In this document: positions 22,342-37,300 of the stretch, piece by piece | How the letters are laid out: the number at the start of each line of letters is the position of its first letter | How positions within the stretch are numbered: position 1 is the first letter of the stretch | From: Liolophura sinensis | Taxonomy: Eukaryota > Mollusca > Polyplacophora > Chitonida > Chitonidae | DNA: 64,000 nt | Direction of reading: 5' to 3' | Assembly (NCBI RefSeq): GCF_032854445.1 | Contig: NC_088304.1 | Span: 5,704,001-5,768,000 of the forward strand | Notes under the pieces: generated by a model | The model's input: only the letters and a program-made list of their open reading frames with translations | The model's database searches: none | What the model was told of the DNA's origin: nothing | Made by a program: the position numbers and the translations under genes

Positions 22342-25300
22342 CTGTTAAACACACAACACCATGATGCTTGAAGCAAAGTTTTAAATACAGCTTACCAATA
22401 TTTCTCAACCTTTATGCACTTATATGTATTGATTTTGGAGGCAAAACTTTAATCATGTTGATTTCAAGACTCCACAAAAAGTAGAATTTTATCAGTCTAC
22501 ACAGAACAATGGCCTCAGAAGCATGTGGTATTACAACAGAATTATGGTTATGCTTCAGGGTTAAAAAGCCCAGAAAGCTTAAAATATTGACAACTATCAT
22601 CTGATGGTCCACAGAAAACCCTAAACGATAACAGTTACCTTAATTCCTCAACCTTTTCTCATTTGAAAGAGCAACATTCAGTAATTATTTCATTTTAATT
22701 TTGATTTTGGAGACAAAATTACATCGGTTGGATTGGCCAGTTTCAGGGCTTCACAAAAAGTATAATTTTATCAGTCAACACAGAATATTGCCTTCAGAAT
22801 ATGCTTGAATAAACCTCTTGCAAACATGAGAAACGGTGGAAGAATTACAGTGGTAAATAAATCGTTCAATGTTTGAAACCTGGTTCATACTACGAGGGTT
22901 AGGTGAGAGGATGAGTCTCACATGTAACAGAATGCCAAAAGTATTAAAACAAAAACATTTAAAAGTCAATCTGTCTACTGATATAATTTTCACTGGTCTG
23001 TTAACGAGCTTCATTTTATAACTCAGTGAAAGGAACTATGTAAAACTAAATTTAGATTTTTTTTCTACAAAGTAATAATCTTCACATATTTTATACAAAA
23101 TAGCAGCTTTTCTTTGGCACGGAGGTGAGGGAAGCTATCTAATCTTCATCCAAAACAAAATTACCTTTGACTGGTGTGTAAGTGTGGACTGAAGATTGTT
23201 CATGTCAGTCATTTTCTGAGCCAAGATCACCTCATTTCGATTGGCCCTGCTCTCAGCAAACTCCGCCTCTTTCTCAGCATTCTTGGCCCTCTGTTCGTAG
23301 GCATCTGCTAGAGGATTGGGGGACGGAGAGGCCTGCTGGCTGCCTGGGGACATTTGCTAGAGATGGGAGAAATTTGAATGAATTACAATAATCACTGGAG
23401 GTTACTCATTTACAATTTGCCATAAACTGTCCTCCCTCATTAGGCCGTCACAGAAGTAACAATACATACAAAACAATCATGTCGGTGTCATATAAACATG
23501 TACAGTGAATATAACAGAAACACTAACAGTAGCATCATGTAAACTGACGGCAAAAAGAAATTTTACAACTCCCTGAGTTAAATTTAACCAGCCTTTTCGT
23601 AAAATTAATACCAAATTATTGTAGGAAAACACTGTACAAAGCATATTCCCATGCGCGACAAGCCTCATATTCGCCCGCACAAATTTGTTTTGAGATAACG
23701 AAGAAAGTTGAAAAATCATGTGACCCATAAATGGCCGCAATTGCACATGTAATAAGTGTCTAAAAATGTTAGGCACAGTATGCTAGACTTGCACACGGAC
23801 TAAAAACCCACTAAGTGGGCCCTGGGTATGGTATCCATGGGAACCGCCCATGCCCACATTGTAAGGACCTTCGGCTACTCTCGTGTCACTGTGTCAAACT
23901 TGGTGCATCGTTACAGACAGACAGGGCAGACATCGGACAGGCAGGCCTAGGGTAACGATGCCCAGAGAAGACGGGTACCTGCGCACCTTAGACCTGAGGA
24001 ACCGATTCCTGACAGTGACGTCATTGTCAATCAATGGCTTTGGTCACCAGGTTAGTCAGCAGACCATGTCCAGGAGACTCATGGCTGATGGAATTAGGGC
24101 CTATTGACCATTCACTGTCAGCTGTTGACAGCCCATCGTCGCCAGAGGTAGCGATGAGTTCGAATTGTACGCCGTTGGCAGTGACGTGATTGGCAACATG
24201 TTGTTTTCACGGATGAAAGCCGCTTCTGCCTGTTCCGAGCTGATGGCAGACAGCGAGTTTACCGTCAAAGAGATGAATGAACGGCTGCATCATGCATCCA
24301 GGTGGTGGTACCATTTGGTGGCGGCAGCGTGATGGTGTGGGGTGGGATTTGTGGAGATGAACGGACACGACTGGTCATCATCTAAGGGAACCTAACAGCT
24401 CAACGTTACGTGGATGAAATTCTACGCCCTGTTGTCAGCAGCCACGTGGTGTCCTGTACCAGCATGAGAACGCCAGATACGATACTGTTCAAGTTGTGCA
24501 GAACTTCCTGGATGCCAACAACGTCAACATCTTTGCCATGGCCTGCACGTTCCCCAGATATGTCTCCATAGAACACCTTTGGGATATCATGGGTCATCGA
24601 GTAAGACAAGGGCCACACCTTGCAGCCAACCAACAAGAACTGGAGTTCGCTCTCCAAAATGGATGGCAATGAATCCCACGTCATCTCATCAGATGACTGA
24701 TTTTTTCTATGCCTCGGAGAGTTTTTGCATGCATTGAAGCAAGGGGTGACCAACGCGATATTGATTGGTTTTGATATTGAATGATTTTAAAAATGATCAA
24801 CTTTTTGTATACTCTGCCCATTGTTAACCAAGATGGAATGGCTATTTATCTACCCCTGCTCTGTTTGTTCAATTATAAAATGATTTGAGGGCTGCTTTGT
24901 CCGTTCTTATTCAAGACTTTCAATATCTAAAGTCATTGGTCTTTTCAATACATTAAACTTCAGTCATCCTGTTTTTTGCTTTGGCACAATAAATTGATTT
25001 GAACTCTGTGTAAAGTTTCTTTTGGCCGTCAGTTAAGTTTGGAAGGTAAACCTGCACACACAACAACAACAACAACAACAAAATGATGGGATGCACTATT
25101 TACTTATTAACGTGAAACTCTGCATGAAAATTCAGCATTGTTTATTGTCAAAGAAAAAAAAATTGTCATGTTCTGAGTTATGCTGAGGCCTTTTTTATTA
25201 TTTATTTTATTTGTAAGTTATTTATATATTATTCTAAGGTTTATAGAAATGTCAAACTGAAGTATTTTTATGGTATATAACAGCAGTCAGGATTCTGGGT

Positions 25301-28300
25301 GGAGGAAATTGGGTAGTGTCTGGGAGAACCCAGATCTCTTTTTCAGGTAGATAACATACCTCTGACCTCAGTCAAACCAGACAGATAAGTAAGTTTATAA
25401 AGTGAACATGTTATACTACATATTAAACAAGTAATGGAGCTAAATACCATGCAGGGAAAATGAGGTTTTACATATTAGAGAGAAGGTATAAGGTGCTAAA
25501 TATTACAGAGGGGATATAAGGTGCTAAATATCAGAGGGGATATAAGGTGCTAAATATCACAGAGGGGATGTAAGGTGCTAAATATCAGAGGGGATATAAG
25601 GGGCTAAATTTCACATATAGGTTGTTAAATATCTCCAAGGGAATATAAGGTGCTAAATATCACAGAGGGGATATAAGGTGCTAAATATCACAGAGGGGAT
25701 GTAAGGTGCTATATATCACAGAGGGGATATAAGGGGCTACATATCGCAGAGGGAATATAAGGGGCTAAATTTCTCTTATAAGTTGTTAAATATCTCCAAG
25801 GGAATATAAGGTGTTAAATATCACAGAAGGGATATAAGGTGCTAAATATCACAGAGGGGATATAAGGTGCTATATATCACAGAGGGAATATAAGGGGCTA
25901 CATATTGCAGAGGGAATATAAGGTGCTATATATCACAGCAGGGTATGAGGTGCTACATATCACAGGCTAAATATCATGATCACAGAAGGGACATAAGGTA
26001 CTACATATCCCAGAGGGGATATAAGGTGCTACATATCACTGACAGAGGGTGCTAAATATCACAAACAGGGCCATCACGGGCTAAATATCACCATGATCAC
26101 AGAGGGGATATAAGATGCTCCATATCACAGGGGGAATATAAGATGTTAAATATCACAAAGGGGCTATCACAGCCTAAATATCACACAGAGGGAATACGCT
26201 GATAAATATCACTGGGGATATCACATACTAAATATCACAGAGGGGATTAAGGTACTAATTATCACAGGGGATATCACATACTAAAAATCAGAGAGGGGAT
26301 ATAAGGTGCTAAATATCACAGAGGGCATATCACAGGCTAAATATCACAATGATCACAGGCGTGACAAAAGGTGGTAAATATCACAGAGGGGATATAATGT
26401 ACTAGCTTTCGTGAAGGGACAGATGTTAAATATCAGAGAGGGAAAATAAGGTGCTAAATATGCGAGAAAGATGCTAAATATTAGACAAAGATGCTAAATA
26501 TCAAAAAATGATGTCAAATATCAGAGACGGAAAATAAGCTGCTATATCAGAAATATGCTATTCACACACCAGTGAAAGATACTAAACATCAGTGAGGGAA
26601 ATTTGATAATACTAGAGAGGGAAAATTGAAACAAAAAAGGAAATGGCTACATGTAAACATTAAACTCAGTGTGGTCTCATCGGTTTCAACATTATTGTTT
26701 GTTTTTTAGTATCTTAGTTTAAAAGCTTGGTCCTATTTGGGTGATGCCTCAGTAAAATACAGTGCCAAAGACGACAGACATGATTTATTAATATAATATC
26801 ACATAACATTTACACGTGTTACATCATATTATTGTTATTATTGTTATAGGACCTTCAAAAACAAGGTCAAATTCAAAAATGCTGAGCAACAATTCATGAA
26901 TATACTTTACTTACATGTATATATAATCAAATGTTGAATTGAAGATTTACATAAAAACGCGTATTAAGCAGCTAGGAGACAGTTAAGTGCTTTAGATGCA
27001 GTACATCTCTGTGCATGTCTTTCTAGGTGAGGGGCAGGTTTCATTAAAGTGTGCTGGTATAAGTAACAAGCCAAATGTCTGCCAGGGAAAAAATACTGAA
27101 TGTCAAGCATGATTACATACTCCTCACAGCGCTTGTGCCACTCTCTCTGCATTTGCTGTACATCACTGCCACCACTAGCAAAATTTGTACATAAAACGCC
27201 AAGGTCACTGAGGTCATGGTAATGAGGCAGGAAGTGACGTCATAACCGCAAAAACTGTGTCTCAACCTTTGTTTCTGATAATACTTTATACATATCCATT
27301 TCTTTATCTAAACTATGCACAACATAATTCTAACCAACATGTAAAACAATTTTATTGAAGAATGCCGACTAAACAGTTCTACTCGAAGAAACCAGTGGTG
27401 AGGCTAAGCCCAAAACTAACCTACAGTATGGGTATTGCTCAGGTTCCAAAGGTCAAGCTGGCCTAGCTGTGGCGGTTTTGTAAAGCGAGCTTAGAGAGCG
27501 ACACTTTCACTGTACGGAGTATGGTATGAATATACCAGTTGATAATGTCACTAACTTTTACCCGGGGAGTTTTATCATGTCGCAACGGATACCTTCCATT
27601 ACTATCTGTTTTGGTCTTTGCCACTTGAGTAAGAAGTCGATTTTGATTCTACAATATGACACACAATAAGACTACAATAAGAACCATCCCTTTTTAAACA
27701 CAAATGGAAAACTACAATTACAATTAATTAAGTTCCAAAAACACTTGTACATAGACAGAAAAGAATAAAAGAATAAACTAATATACAGAAGCCATGCACA
27801 CAGATGAGACATGTATACAATATTTTAGAATGGAGACTTGTTTTCATGCAAAATTCTTATCCTTAGTTTAAATTTCGTAAGATGTTCTTCAAGAAAAATC
27901 CACAAAGTCTATCATACGCCAGACTTGAATTTTAATTTATTTATTACACTGACTACACCAACAGCCACACTCTGGATGGCTCAGCAATTCCATTCACACC
28001 CTGATATCTGTTGTAACTTAATGTACGACTACACCAACAGCCACACTCTAGATGGCTCAGCAATTCCATTCACACCCTGATATCTGTAGTAACTTCATGT
28101 AGGACTACACCAACAGCCACACACTAGATGGGCTCAACAATGCCATCAACACCCTGATATCTGTTGTAACTTCATGTAGGACCACCCCAACAGCCACACT
28201 CTAGATGGCTTAGCAATGTCATTAACACCCTGATATCTGTTGTAACTTCATGTAGGACCACCCCAACAGCCACACTCTAGATGGCTTAGCAATGTCATTA

Positions 28301-31300
28301 ACACCCTGATATCTGTAGTAACTTCATGTACGACTACACCAACAGCCACACTCTGGATGGCTTAGCAATTCCATTCACACCCTGATATCTGTAGTAACTT
28401 CATGTACGACTACACCAACAGCCACACTCTAGATGGCTCAGCAATGCCATTAACACCCTGATATCTGTAGTAACTTCATGTACGACTACACCAACAGCCA
28501 CACTCTAGATGGGCTCAACAATGCTATTAACACCCTGATATCTGTAGTAACTTCATGTACGACTACACCAGCAGCCACACTCTAGATGGCTTAGCAAAGG
28601 CATTAACACCCTGATATCAGTAGTGTCTGGACAGTCGCAGCTATTCCCTATCTGCCGCTGGGATTGAATGAACATTTCAAGTGTCAACTTGAAGACCAGT
28701 ATCTTAAAACACTTGGCCATGGCCGCCGATATCCCAGAATTCTTACCTGTGCTAATCGTGCCACTTCCCTTTCTAAGCGATCAATCTCACACTGTTGCGT
28801 CGCATTCACACGTTCAAGGCTTTGCTGACAGTCTGCCTGTTTCTTCTGACGCCTGTATGAGAAAAATTGCATTTACATAAATAAAAAAAACTGCTATTAT
28901 AGTAATCAAAACAAAATTGGGTTATACCCTCGATTTCTGTCTTTTTATCTTCAAAAACAACAAAAATTACATCTACAAACAGTGGAAAATTCTAATAATA
29001 ACTTATACAAGAAATGTTAAAAATATCCCAATTATATATTTACTACTTACATGTATTTAATTAAATGAAAGACAAATACATACAGCTTTGGACTCAGAGT
29101 TGTACATGAATTTGTTGATAATAATGAAGTCGAGGAATCACCATGTAACATGCATGTGGTCACCACATAAACAACACAACACATTCCACAATATACCATT
29201 TCTATTATTTGAAATTAAGTGGTTAGTCACTGGACAAAGATCCTGGCAAAGAGGGTCAAAAGCTTGTGGAACTTTTTACGTTTGATGGCTCAGTTTGTTT
29301 ATTATGAAAGACAGTTATACTGATATACACACAGAAGACATACACCAAATAATACAAAATAATTAATTAATACAAAATCCATGCATGCACACAAAAGTAT
29401 GTTGATTATACAATCTGTGTTTATGTAAACATTGAAAACATAAATTCCTCTTACAAAATTTATTAACATGTATGTTAATTGAGGGGTTAAAACAACACCC
29501 AGGACTGTTTCACTGTAATATAAAATAGTGATAAGGTTGATGGATGACAAACATCAGGGAGGGGCCTCCATGGCTGAGGTGGTTAGCGTTCCAGTGTAGC
29601 ACGAGGACCCAGGAGCCTCTCACCACCGCAGTCGCTGTGAGTTCAAGTGCAGCTCATGCTAGATTTCCCTCCAACTGTTTACGTGGGAAGGTCTGGAAGC
29701 AACCTGGGGATGGTTTTGGGTTTCCCCTGGGTTTTACCAGGTTTTTTTCTCCCACCATAATGCTGGCCACCGCTGTATAAGTGAAATATTCTTGAATGCG
29801 TCATCAAATAATGAAAAGATATCGGGAGTGTCCAGGCCAGCTATTGCTAAACTTCACTCATCAGCGGCCGATTGGTCGCCTTAAAATGAAATCTGATACC
29901 AACTAGCTTAAGTTTTTGTGAAACGTCATTTACATAGATTGTATTTTGGACTGTCAAACAGAATATAATTTAAGGTTCTGTTCTACTAATTTAATTAAAG
30001 CCTAATTTAAGGCTAATTTTGCAAAAATTCATTAATGGATTAAAAATAAATGAAAATTTAGGAACTTTTCAAGAACGAAATTTCACCTCCAGAAATGAAA
30101 AGATTTCAGCAAAATAATGAGAATTTACCATTCTTTATGAGAAATAAGAAATGAGGGCAATAACCAGCATATGTAAGACAATGAGCGCGTGTGTGATGAG
30201 ATGACATCATTCTCGTTTAACGATTGTACTTTTGGTTTATTTATTTGATTGTTAATGCAATTGTCTAGATACTTTTGTTTTAATTATATGACGTCGGTGT
30301 TTTTACTTTTGAAGTTCTTGCTGTAGCTTTACAGCAAACTTCCGTGCAACGTCTTCTTTCCACATCCGCACATCATGTTTCATCTGCCTCACTACGTTCT
30401 CCTTCTGCCACAAGGCTGTCTGCAGGGTTTTATCTCTGCTTTGAACAGCAACCATTTTGTTGATCTCCTCAACGTGATCCTGGAAGACAAGGGGAGGTAA
30501 ACCTGGTGCATACATGCCATCAACAAACAAGCAGGGGTGGTAGGTACAATAATACTAGCCATGCAGTAACACACTAATGAATTAGTGGCAAAGCATATTA
30601 TTTTGTGAAATGATTGAGGGAGATGGAGCGTGAGATGTAGGGGTAAGATACTATCTGGAGAGACAGTAAACTTCTTAATAATATTTCAAATCTTTAAGAC
30701 ACCATTATAGGAAGACATGAGCTTGTATTTGTTGATATATGTGACATCCTTAACCATGGTTAGAATGTCTTAAGCTTAGGAGGTATATAGACTCAGTATC
30801 GTCTCAAAACCCAGGTGTGTTTAGGACGTATGTACATATACACTCAAATTCTTTAAATTGCATTTTAAATAGGTTCAAAAATACTGCCCCTCCTTAACAA
30901 GCACAAACCATGCATATATGTGTTCACAGCAATCTTCATGTATAATTACACCATGCTTAATTCATAACTATGCAACCAAACAAACATCAAGGCAAACAGT
31001 GCACTCAAAAGCAAAATTTGTCATAAATGTGAGACACACAACAAGTAGCCATTTTTCAGGCCAAGCACGAGATTCCGTCCTATCTTACATGTCTAGTAAG
31101 GCATAGTTGTTGTCGTAAGTAGCCCCCTGGTGGCGAGATTTGTCGTCAAATTGTTGCTTCAGCTGATCCTGTTCAACCATACAGTTTTGTACTCAGTTGC
31201 TTGATCGATGTTAAAATTGCACACTTAAGACTATTTCACATATATCATGATGGTAGGTTTGATATATGACTGGAGAGGTTAAACTACCCACCTTTGGCAA

Positions 31301-34300
31301 GTTACGGAATGAACTTTTCCACATGTGGCAGACAATCTTTCAAGCCAGCATCGTGGAGGACAAAGTGACCTTTAACAAATCTAAGCTCAATCAACACTTC
31401 TGACCAAACATAATCATCAAAACATAACAATGAGAGCAAGAAAAATTTACAAATCCCTTGTCAGAAGCTGGTATTGAACTTGCGCCCTGTGCATGCTTCA
31501 GGGTCAGGCGTTGTACATTTCTTTCACATAGTTCACCTTAATTCCTCAACCTATTCACATATCAACAGCTATTTTTCAGTGCAATTTCTGCACATTTTTA
31601 AGTTGATTTGGGAGACAAAGCTATATTGGTTGGATACGCTAATTTCAGGTGACCAAAAAAGTGTAATTTTATCAGACTACACAGAATACTGCCTACAGAA
31701 TATGCCTGAAATAAATAAGTTACAAACATACAAAAAGGTTGAAGAATTAAAACATGACGTGTGCCTAAGTATACTTTACTTGCACATCAGCAAATAAGCA
31801 AAGGAAATGACCATGTGCCTTTCACCTGGTACGTGAAGAACCTCCTGACTGCCAAACTAATTGGGATTAGATTGTAACACATGAGCACAATGGTCTATTA
31901 AGAAACTTGGGGGACCGAGAGAGACTCCAACCCACACAAAGATATGTAAATATGTTCAGCTTTTTCAGTTTGCCAAACGTTGAATTTCAATATGTAAACT
32001 ACTGCTGACACAGAAACCAGTCTTTTTGTCTTTCTAACCTAAAATATTATATCCCATAAGGGGCTTAAAGATTTGCCCATTGATTAGTTTCGCCCTATCT
32101 GAGTTGGCCATAAGATGAATATATTCAGAGCTTGTGTATTTAAATACTTTTGCAAGAGTTACCTACCTTTATTAACCTCTCCTTCAAACTATCCATTTCG
32201 TGCAACTTTTCCTGTTCCATTTTCTTCTTAATTTGGTCAATGGCATCATCCTAGAAAAACGAAGCATTAATTCACAGTATGGATCAGTAAGGAAAACGCG
32301 CTGACAAATGGCAGACACCTTGGAATTCATAGAAAAGTGATCCCAATCATGCTATCATCATCTATCATTTGTAATGTAGTACCCAAGTTTGAAGGGTAGT
32401 ACTTTGTTTTGAAGATATCACGTTTAAAGAACGGATCAATCGTAGAGCCAAACTGAGAGTATGATGATTAAGGGAAGCCATCTTAATTCAAAGAGTTTAC
32501 TAAAAAGCAATGGCAACTAACCCTCTTATGAATGGCAAGGTAGCATTCTGAATGCAATCAAATTATTTATTTTGAGGCTACTGCATTCACATCATGGATA
32601 AGTCTTACACAGAAAAATGACATACATGTATATTTATTTATCTGATTGATGTTTTTAGCCAGTACTCAAAAATATTTCATTCACAGGACAGCCACAAGTG
32701 TATAATAGGAGGATACCAGGCAGAGCCCTGCATGAACTCATGACAATTTGCAGGTTGCTGACAGACCTTCCCACGTACGACTGGAGAGGAAGCCAGTCTG
32801 AGCTGAAAGTGATGAAGCATGAGGAATTTTGATTTCTTTCAGTAAAATTGTGAAGAATGGTCATAGATACCCAGTAAATTTGTTAGAATTTAAGAAATGA
32901 ACCCTGATTATCTTCATCTTTATCAGGAATCAAAGACATTTGAAGCAGAATGAAACTGATGAGCTGAGATGACCTTGACTGACCTTGTCTCGCTGAGCAT
33001 ACATCAAGGCTGACCTCTGGGACTCCACCATCTGACTCATCTCCATCACCTGACTTCGCAACTCTTCATTACATGCCCGCAAATTGGCCTGCATTCAATT
33101 AGAATAATTTTATTGGAATTAAATTCATTAAACTATCGATGCAAAACACAGAATTTAAAGTCAACCAATCATCTTATTTTCAGTAATTATTCAAATTTAA
33201 GGACAAATATTTCGTATATATATTTATATTAAATATGTTGCCCAAATTATTTATCTGATTTTTAAATAATGCCATACACAAATTTTTCATTTATACCGTG
33301 ACAGTCACTATTATAGATCAAAGAAATTATGGTGCCTGGGGTAAAACACCAACCTTTGGTCAGTTAGTAAAAAACTTTCCGACGTGTGAAGTACAGACAC
33401 ACACACAATATTGGTGAAAGGCAAGTGGTCTTCAGCAAACGCTGGATTCTACCAATGGCCACACAAGTGTCACTGACCACTTAATGTCGCGAGGCTCAAA
33501 TTCTATGCCCAAGGTCAGGTTTGAACAGACAAGTTATTTATTGAATAGTGATTGAAAGGCATGGACCTCTAGCCACTAGACCATGGTTCGCTCCCTTTTC
33601 CCCCCAAACATATTCTTTGTAATTTACTGTAATTTGAATACTGACAAGGGCTGATGTTGTCACTTTTCTTCTGTGTCCTGCAGGCACTGAAAGTTCTGTC
33701 CCACCGCTCTGGAAACTAATAAAACAAAACAAGTACATCCGTCAACACACTGGACTTTTCAGATTAGCCACACTCTGGGTGCTCTTCAAGATTGGTGGTA
33801 AAAAAAGGTATGAAAACATCACTTTGGTAGGACAGGGGGGTGGGGCAACCTCTGAGACACTACATTTTATCTTCAATGTTAAAATAGCTGCTGGTGCATT
33901 TTCAAGCCAACTATACTTCCGCAGACAATCTGGATATAGTCCTGGATATTAGTTCTGGATAAGTGACAAACATGGAAATCACATAACAATATTCCCCTCC
34001 ATTCTGTTGCTCAGTAATTTAAAGCAAAAAGCCCCTTTGGATTGGGAAGCCCCAGGGGAAGCCCCAGAGGAAGAGACCATAATATCTTGCCATAAAAAGT
34101 GACCAAAAGATACTACAGAGATCCTCCCACCATAATGCTGGACACTGTGGTATAAGTGCAAAATTCTTTTGTTTGGCCAAAACACCAATGAAATAAATAA
34201 ATAAATAAACTTTCATTCTTATTTCGATTTCAAAATTCAAACCACAGAATTCTGCCATGAGGTATATTAAAGTTGTAGCAAAATAAAGGTTGTAAGTTCT

Positions 34301-37300
34301 TAGGTAAACACTTACTTCATGATGTGGATCTTCCTTGGTGCTAATCCAAGCACTGCCGCAGTGCGACGACACTCCTCATTTATCTCATTGATCAGAGTCC
34401 GCTCTGTCCTGTCTAGGGCAGAACTTTTCTCCTTTTCATTCCTTTCATTGGTCATTTTTATTGATCTCAGTTTGTTAAGCTCCTCCCCTTGTCTGTCAAT
34501 CATCTCACGGAGTGTTTGAATTTCTGCTTTGTTTTCCTGACAAATAAAATGTGGGATAAACAGACATACAGTCGTATTCTACCAACCAAATACACACCTT
34601 CAATACTGTCATAGCCATGATGAAGGGCTAAGTTCAAGGTTGCCAGTGTAATATGACTGGGTGAGGTGTCACATCGTTTGTCAGTATTGTGTGACTGGGT
34701 TGGTTGTCCCTTTTGGTATAAGCATTCTATGACTAGGATGGTATCATGATTAGTGTCAGTATCTTGTGACTGAGTGAGGCATCATGTCTGGTGTCAGTAT
34801 CGAAAGAAGGGGTGAGGTGTCATGTCTGGTCTCAGTATCTTGTGACTGAGTGGGGTGTCACATCTGGTGTCAGTATCTTGTGACTGGGTGGGGTGTCACA
34901 ACTGGTATCAGTATTGTATAGCTGGGTGAAGTGTCAAGTTTGGTGTCAGTATCTTGTGGCTGAGTGGGGTGTCAAGTCTGGTGTCAGTATCTAATGAATG
35001 GGTGGGTGTCATGTTTGGTGTCAGTATCTTATAAGTGGGTGAGGTGTCACATCTGGTCCCAGTATCTTGTAACTGGGTTAGGTGTCAAGTCTGGTGTCAG
35101 ATTCTTGTAACTGGGTGGGGTGTCCTCCTAAGTACAAGCATTCTGTGGCTGGGGTGGTGTCCCCTGTAGTGTACGTTGATTAGCTTAGACTGAGTTTGGT
35201 ACCACTGACATCTTTGACATACTACTAAATGAGGCAGCACTAGAAATTATTTTATTATTAGTCCTGATGGCTGTAAGTCTGAAATGATGCAGGCAATTTG
35301 CAGAAACCCCCAAACTAACCCAAACACCACGTTAGCAGCCATACCTTGATTACAGTATCCCTGAGTGTCTCCATGTCTGCCTGTCTTTCCATTTGTGCCT
35401 GATCCTTCGCACGTGCCACGGCCTGGAGTTTGTCCTTCACGGAATCATGCACCAGTGACTTCTGCTCCTCTAGCTCCTGTAAACAAACCCAGGTCATGTG
35501 GAGCATGTCACTGATGAAGGGCAAACTTCAACACTTAAAGTAAACGGAAGCTAAAATATGAAGTAAGGTTAATCATACAGACAACTGAAAACTATGCATA
35601 TAAACATTTTCCTTTATTTTTTCAGATCTGTTGTGTGTTGAAAGGCATTCAAATATTTGAATACTATGGTGGGCTTTATGAGCTGTACTGACGGTATCAA
35701 GGAACTCTGACGTCAATATCTCCTTTTTTACCTGATGTTCATCAGAAGGAAGGAATTTTTGGGAACATTACTTCAGTAATCTTTTGTTCATGGGTAAAAA
35801 GGATTATTCCAAACTTCCTGTGACGTCAGAGTTAATAAACTTTAATAGCATGGTTCAAAACTAGCTCTTGCTGCTTCGTCAGCCAGCAACTTCAAGCCTC
35901 AACTTTTGTCAAGTACCTGGCAAAACGGATGGTTTTCTAAGGGCTATTCTCCACCCTTAAATCTGACTGTCATGTATTTGAGTGAAAAATTATTCATTAG
36001 GGCATTAACTTGAAAAATAAATATTCATAACAATCTAACATAAGCAACAAATTAGTTTGTTCAGACTGAACCATATGCTCAATGAACAAATCAACAATGA
36101 ATTTCCCTGTTATCAGAGGTTATTCTGGAGATTTTTGGCAAATAATTACCTTTCACAAAAGATGAGCCCCATCTGCTCACATGATACTGCACACAATTGG
36201 TAATAAAGTTTGTAAAAAATGTTTATGTGACCTGCTTTATAACTTTATTTAAAAAGTTTTAGAATCATTTTAACACTGTAAATAGTGCGGGTAAAAGGTA
36301 TATTTTCTGAAAGGCAATATTTTCAGTTACCCAGTATTTTGGATAAATTTGGTAAAGTAGATTTGTGAATATGAATCTCCAATACAGCCTCTTTAAATTA
36401 CACTTCACATGGAAGTACAGTAAGGTCTCTGGGCTCAGTTGCCCACAGGTGTTTTTTCAATCCCTAATTCTAATGACATGTAAAGCTACTAGTACTGCAC
36501 TTTCCCTGCCTTGTCACGCATTTCGATAACAGTGCACATTCAGACCTGACATTTATAGGGCTTTGTTTACTCTAATAAAACACTTGTTTTCTTGTGAAAC
36601 TATGATCACAATTAACCAAATCTTTACATCTTCAGTTCTCTCCAAACCTCCCCCCCCCCACAAATATGTACAATTTAGATGCTTACATCAAATTCAATAT
36701 TGACCAATAATATGAGAAAAGACATTTGTGGAAGTTTGTATTTTTTTCATGACAGTGTTAACATCAGTGAAATGGATTTTAAATTATGACAGAAAATAAC
36801 ATTTAATACATGTGTCTGGAACTTTTGCACTTTAGCTTGTGCAGTATGGTAAACTACTACTCTATCTGAGCAACAAGAAGATGATGTGAGGAAGAGAAGT
36901 GGGGAAGAGAGAGTGAGGAGGCCAAGAAGACTCTGAGTTCAGACAGTTACCTTCTCAAGCCTCAGTATCTCTTCCTTCAGCTGTTTCACTTGGGCATCTC
37001 GACATTCTAACTCTTCTGTGATGGAGGTTAATTTTCTCTTCATCTCTGATGTTGCAGCCTCCCTCTCTCGCTGCTTCAACCAATCACGCTCATTTTCCAA
37101 CACTTGACGCTCTTTTCGAATTACAGTTTGTGCCTAGAAAATGATAAAGATTTCAATTCTCATGGAACTTTTTGGAAAATTACCGGTACTCAAGGTAAGA
37201 AGAAAACTTTAGAAAAGAACCAAATCTGTGGTATTTCAGCTACCTTCCTACAATTCTAAATTTGACATAATAAATGACTGGAATATCAATCAAGGTATTT

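Noticed and set aside
25480-28625. Regularly spaced repeats considered as a CRISPR array
   Set aside because: Units are directly adjacent with no unique spacers, in a eukaryotic intron; ordinary minisatellites.
29571-29650. tRNA-like A and B boxes considered as a tRNA gene
   Set aside because: No foldable acceptor and anticodon stems could be assembled. The sequence continues into the SINE body and tail.
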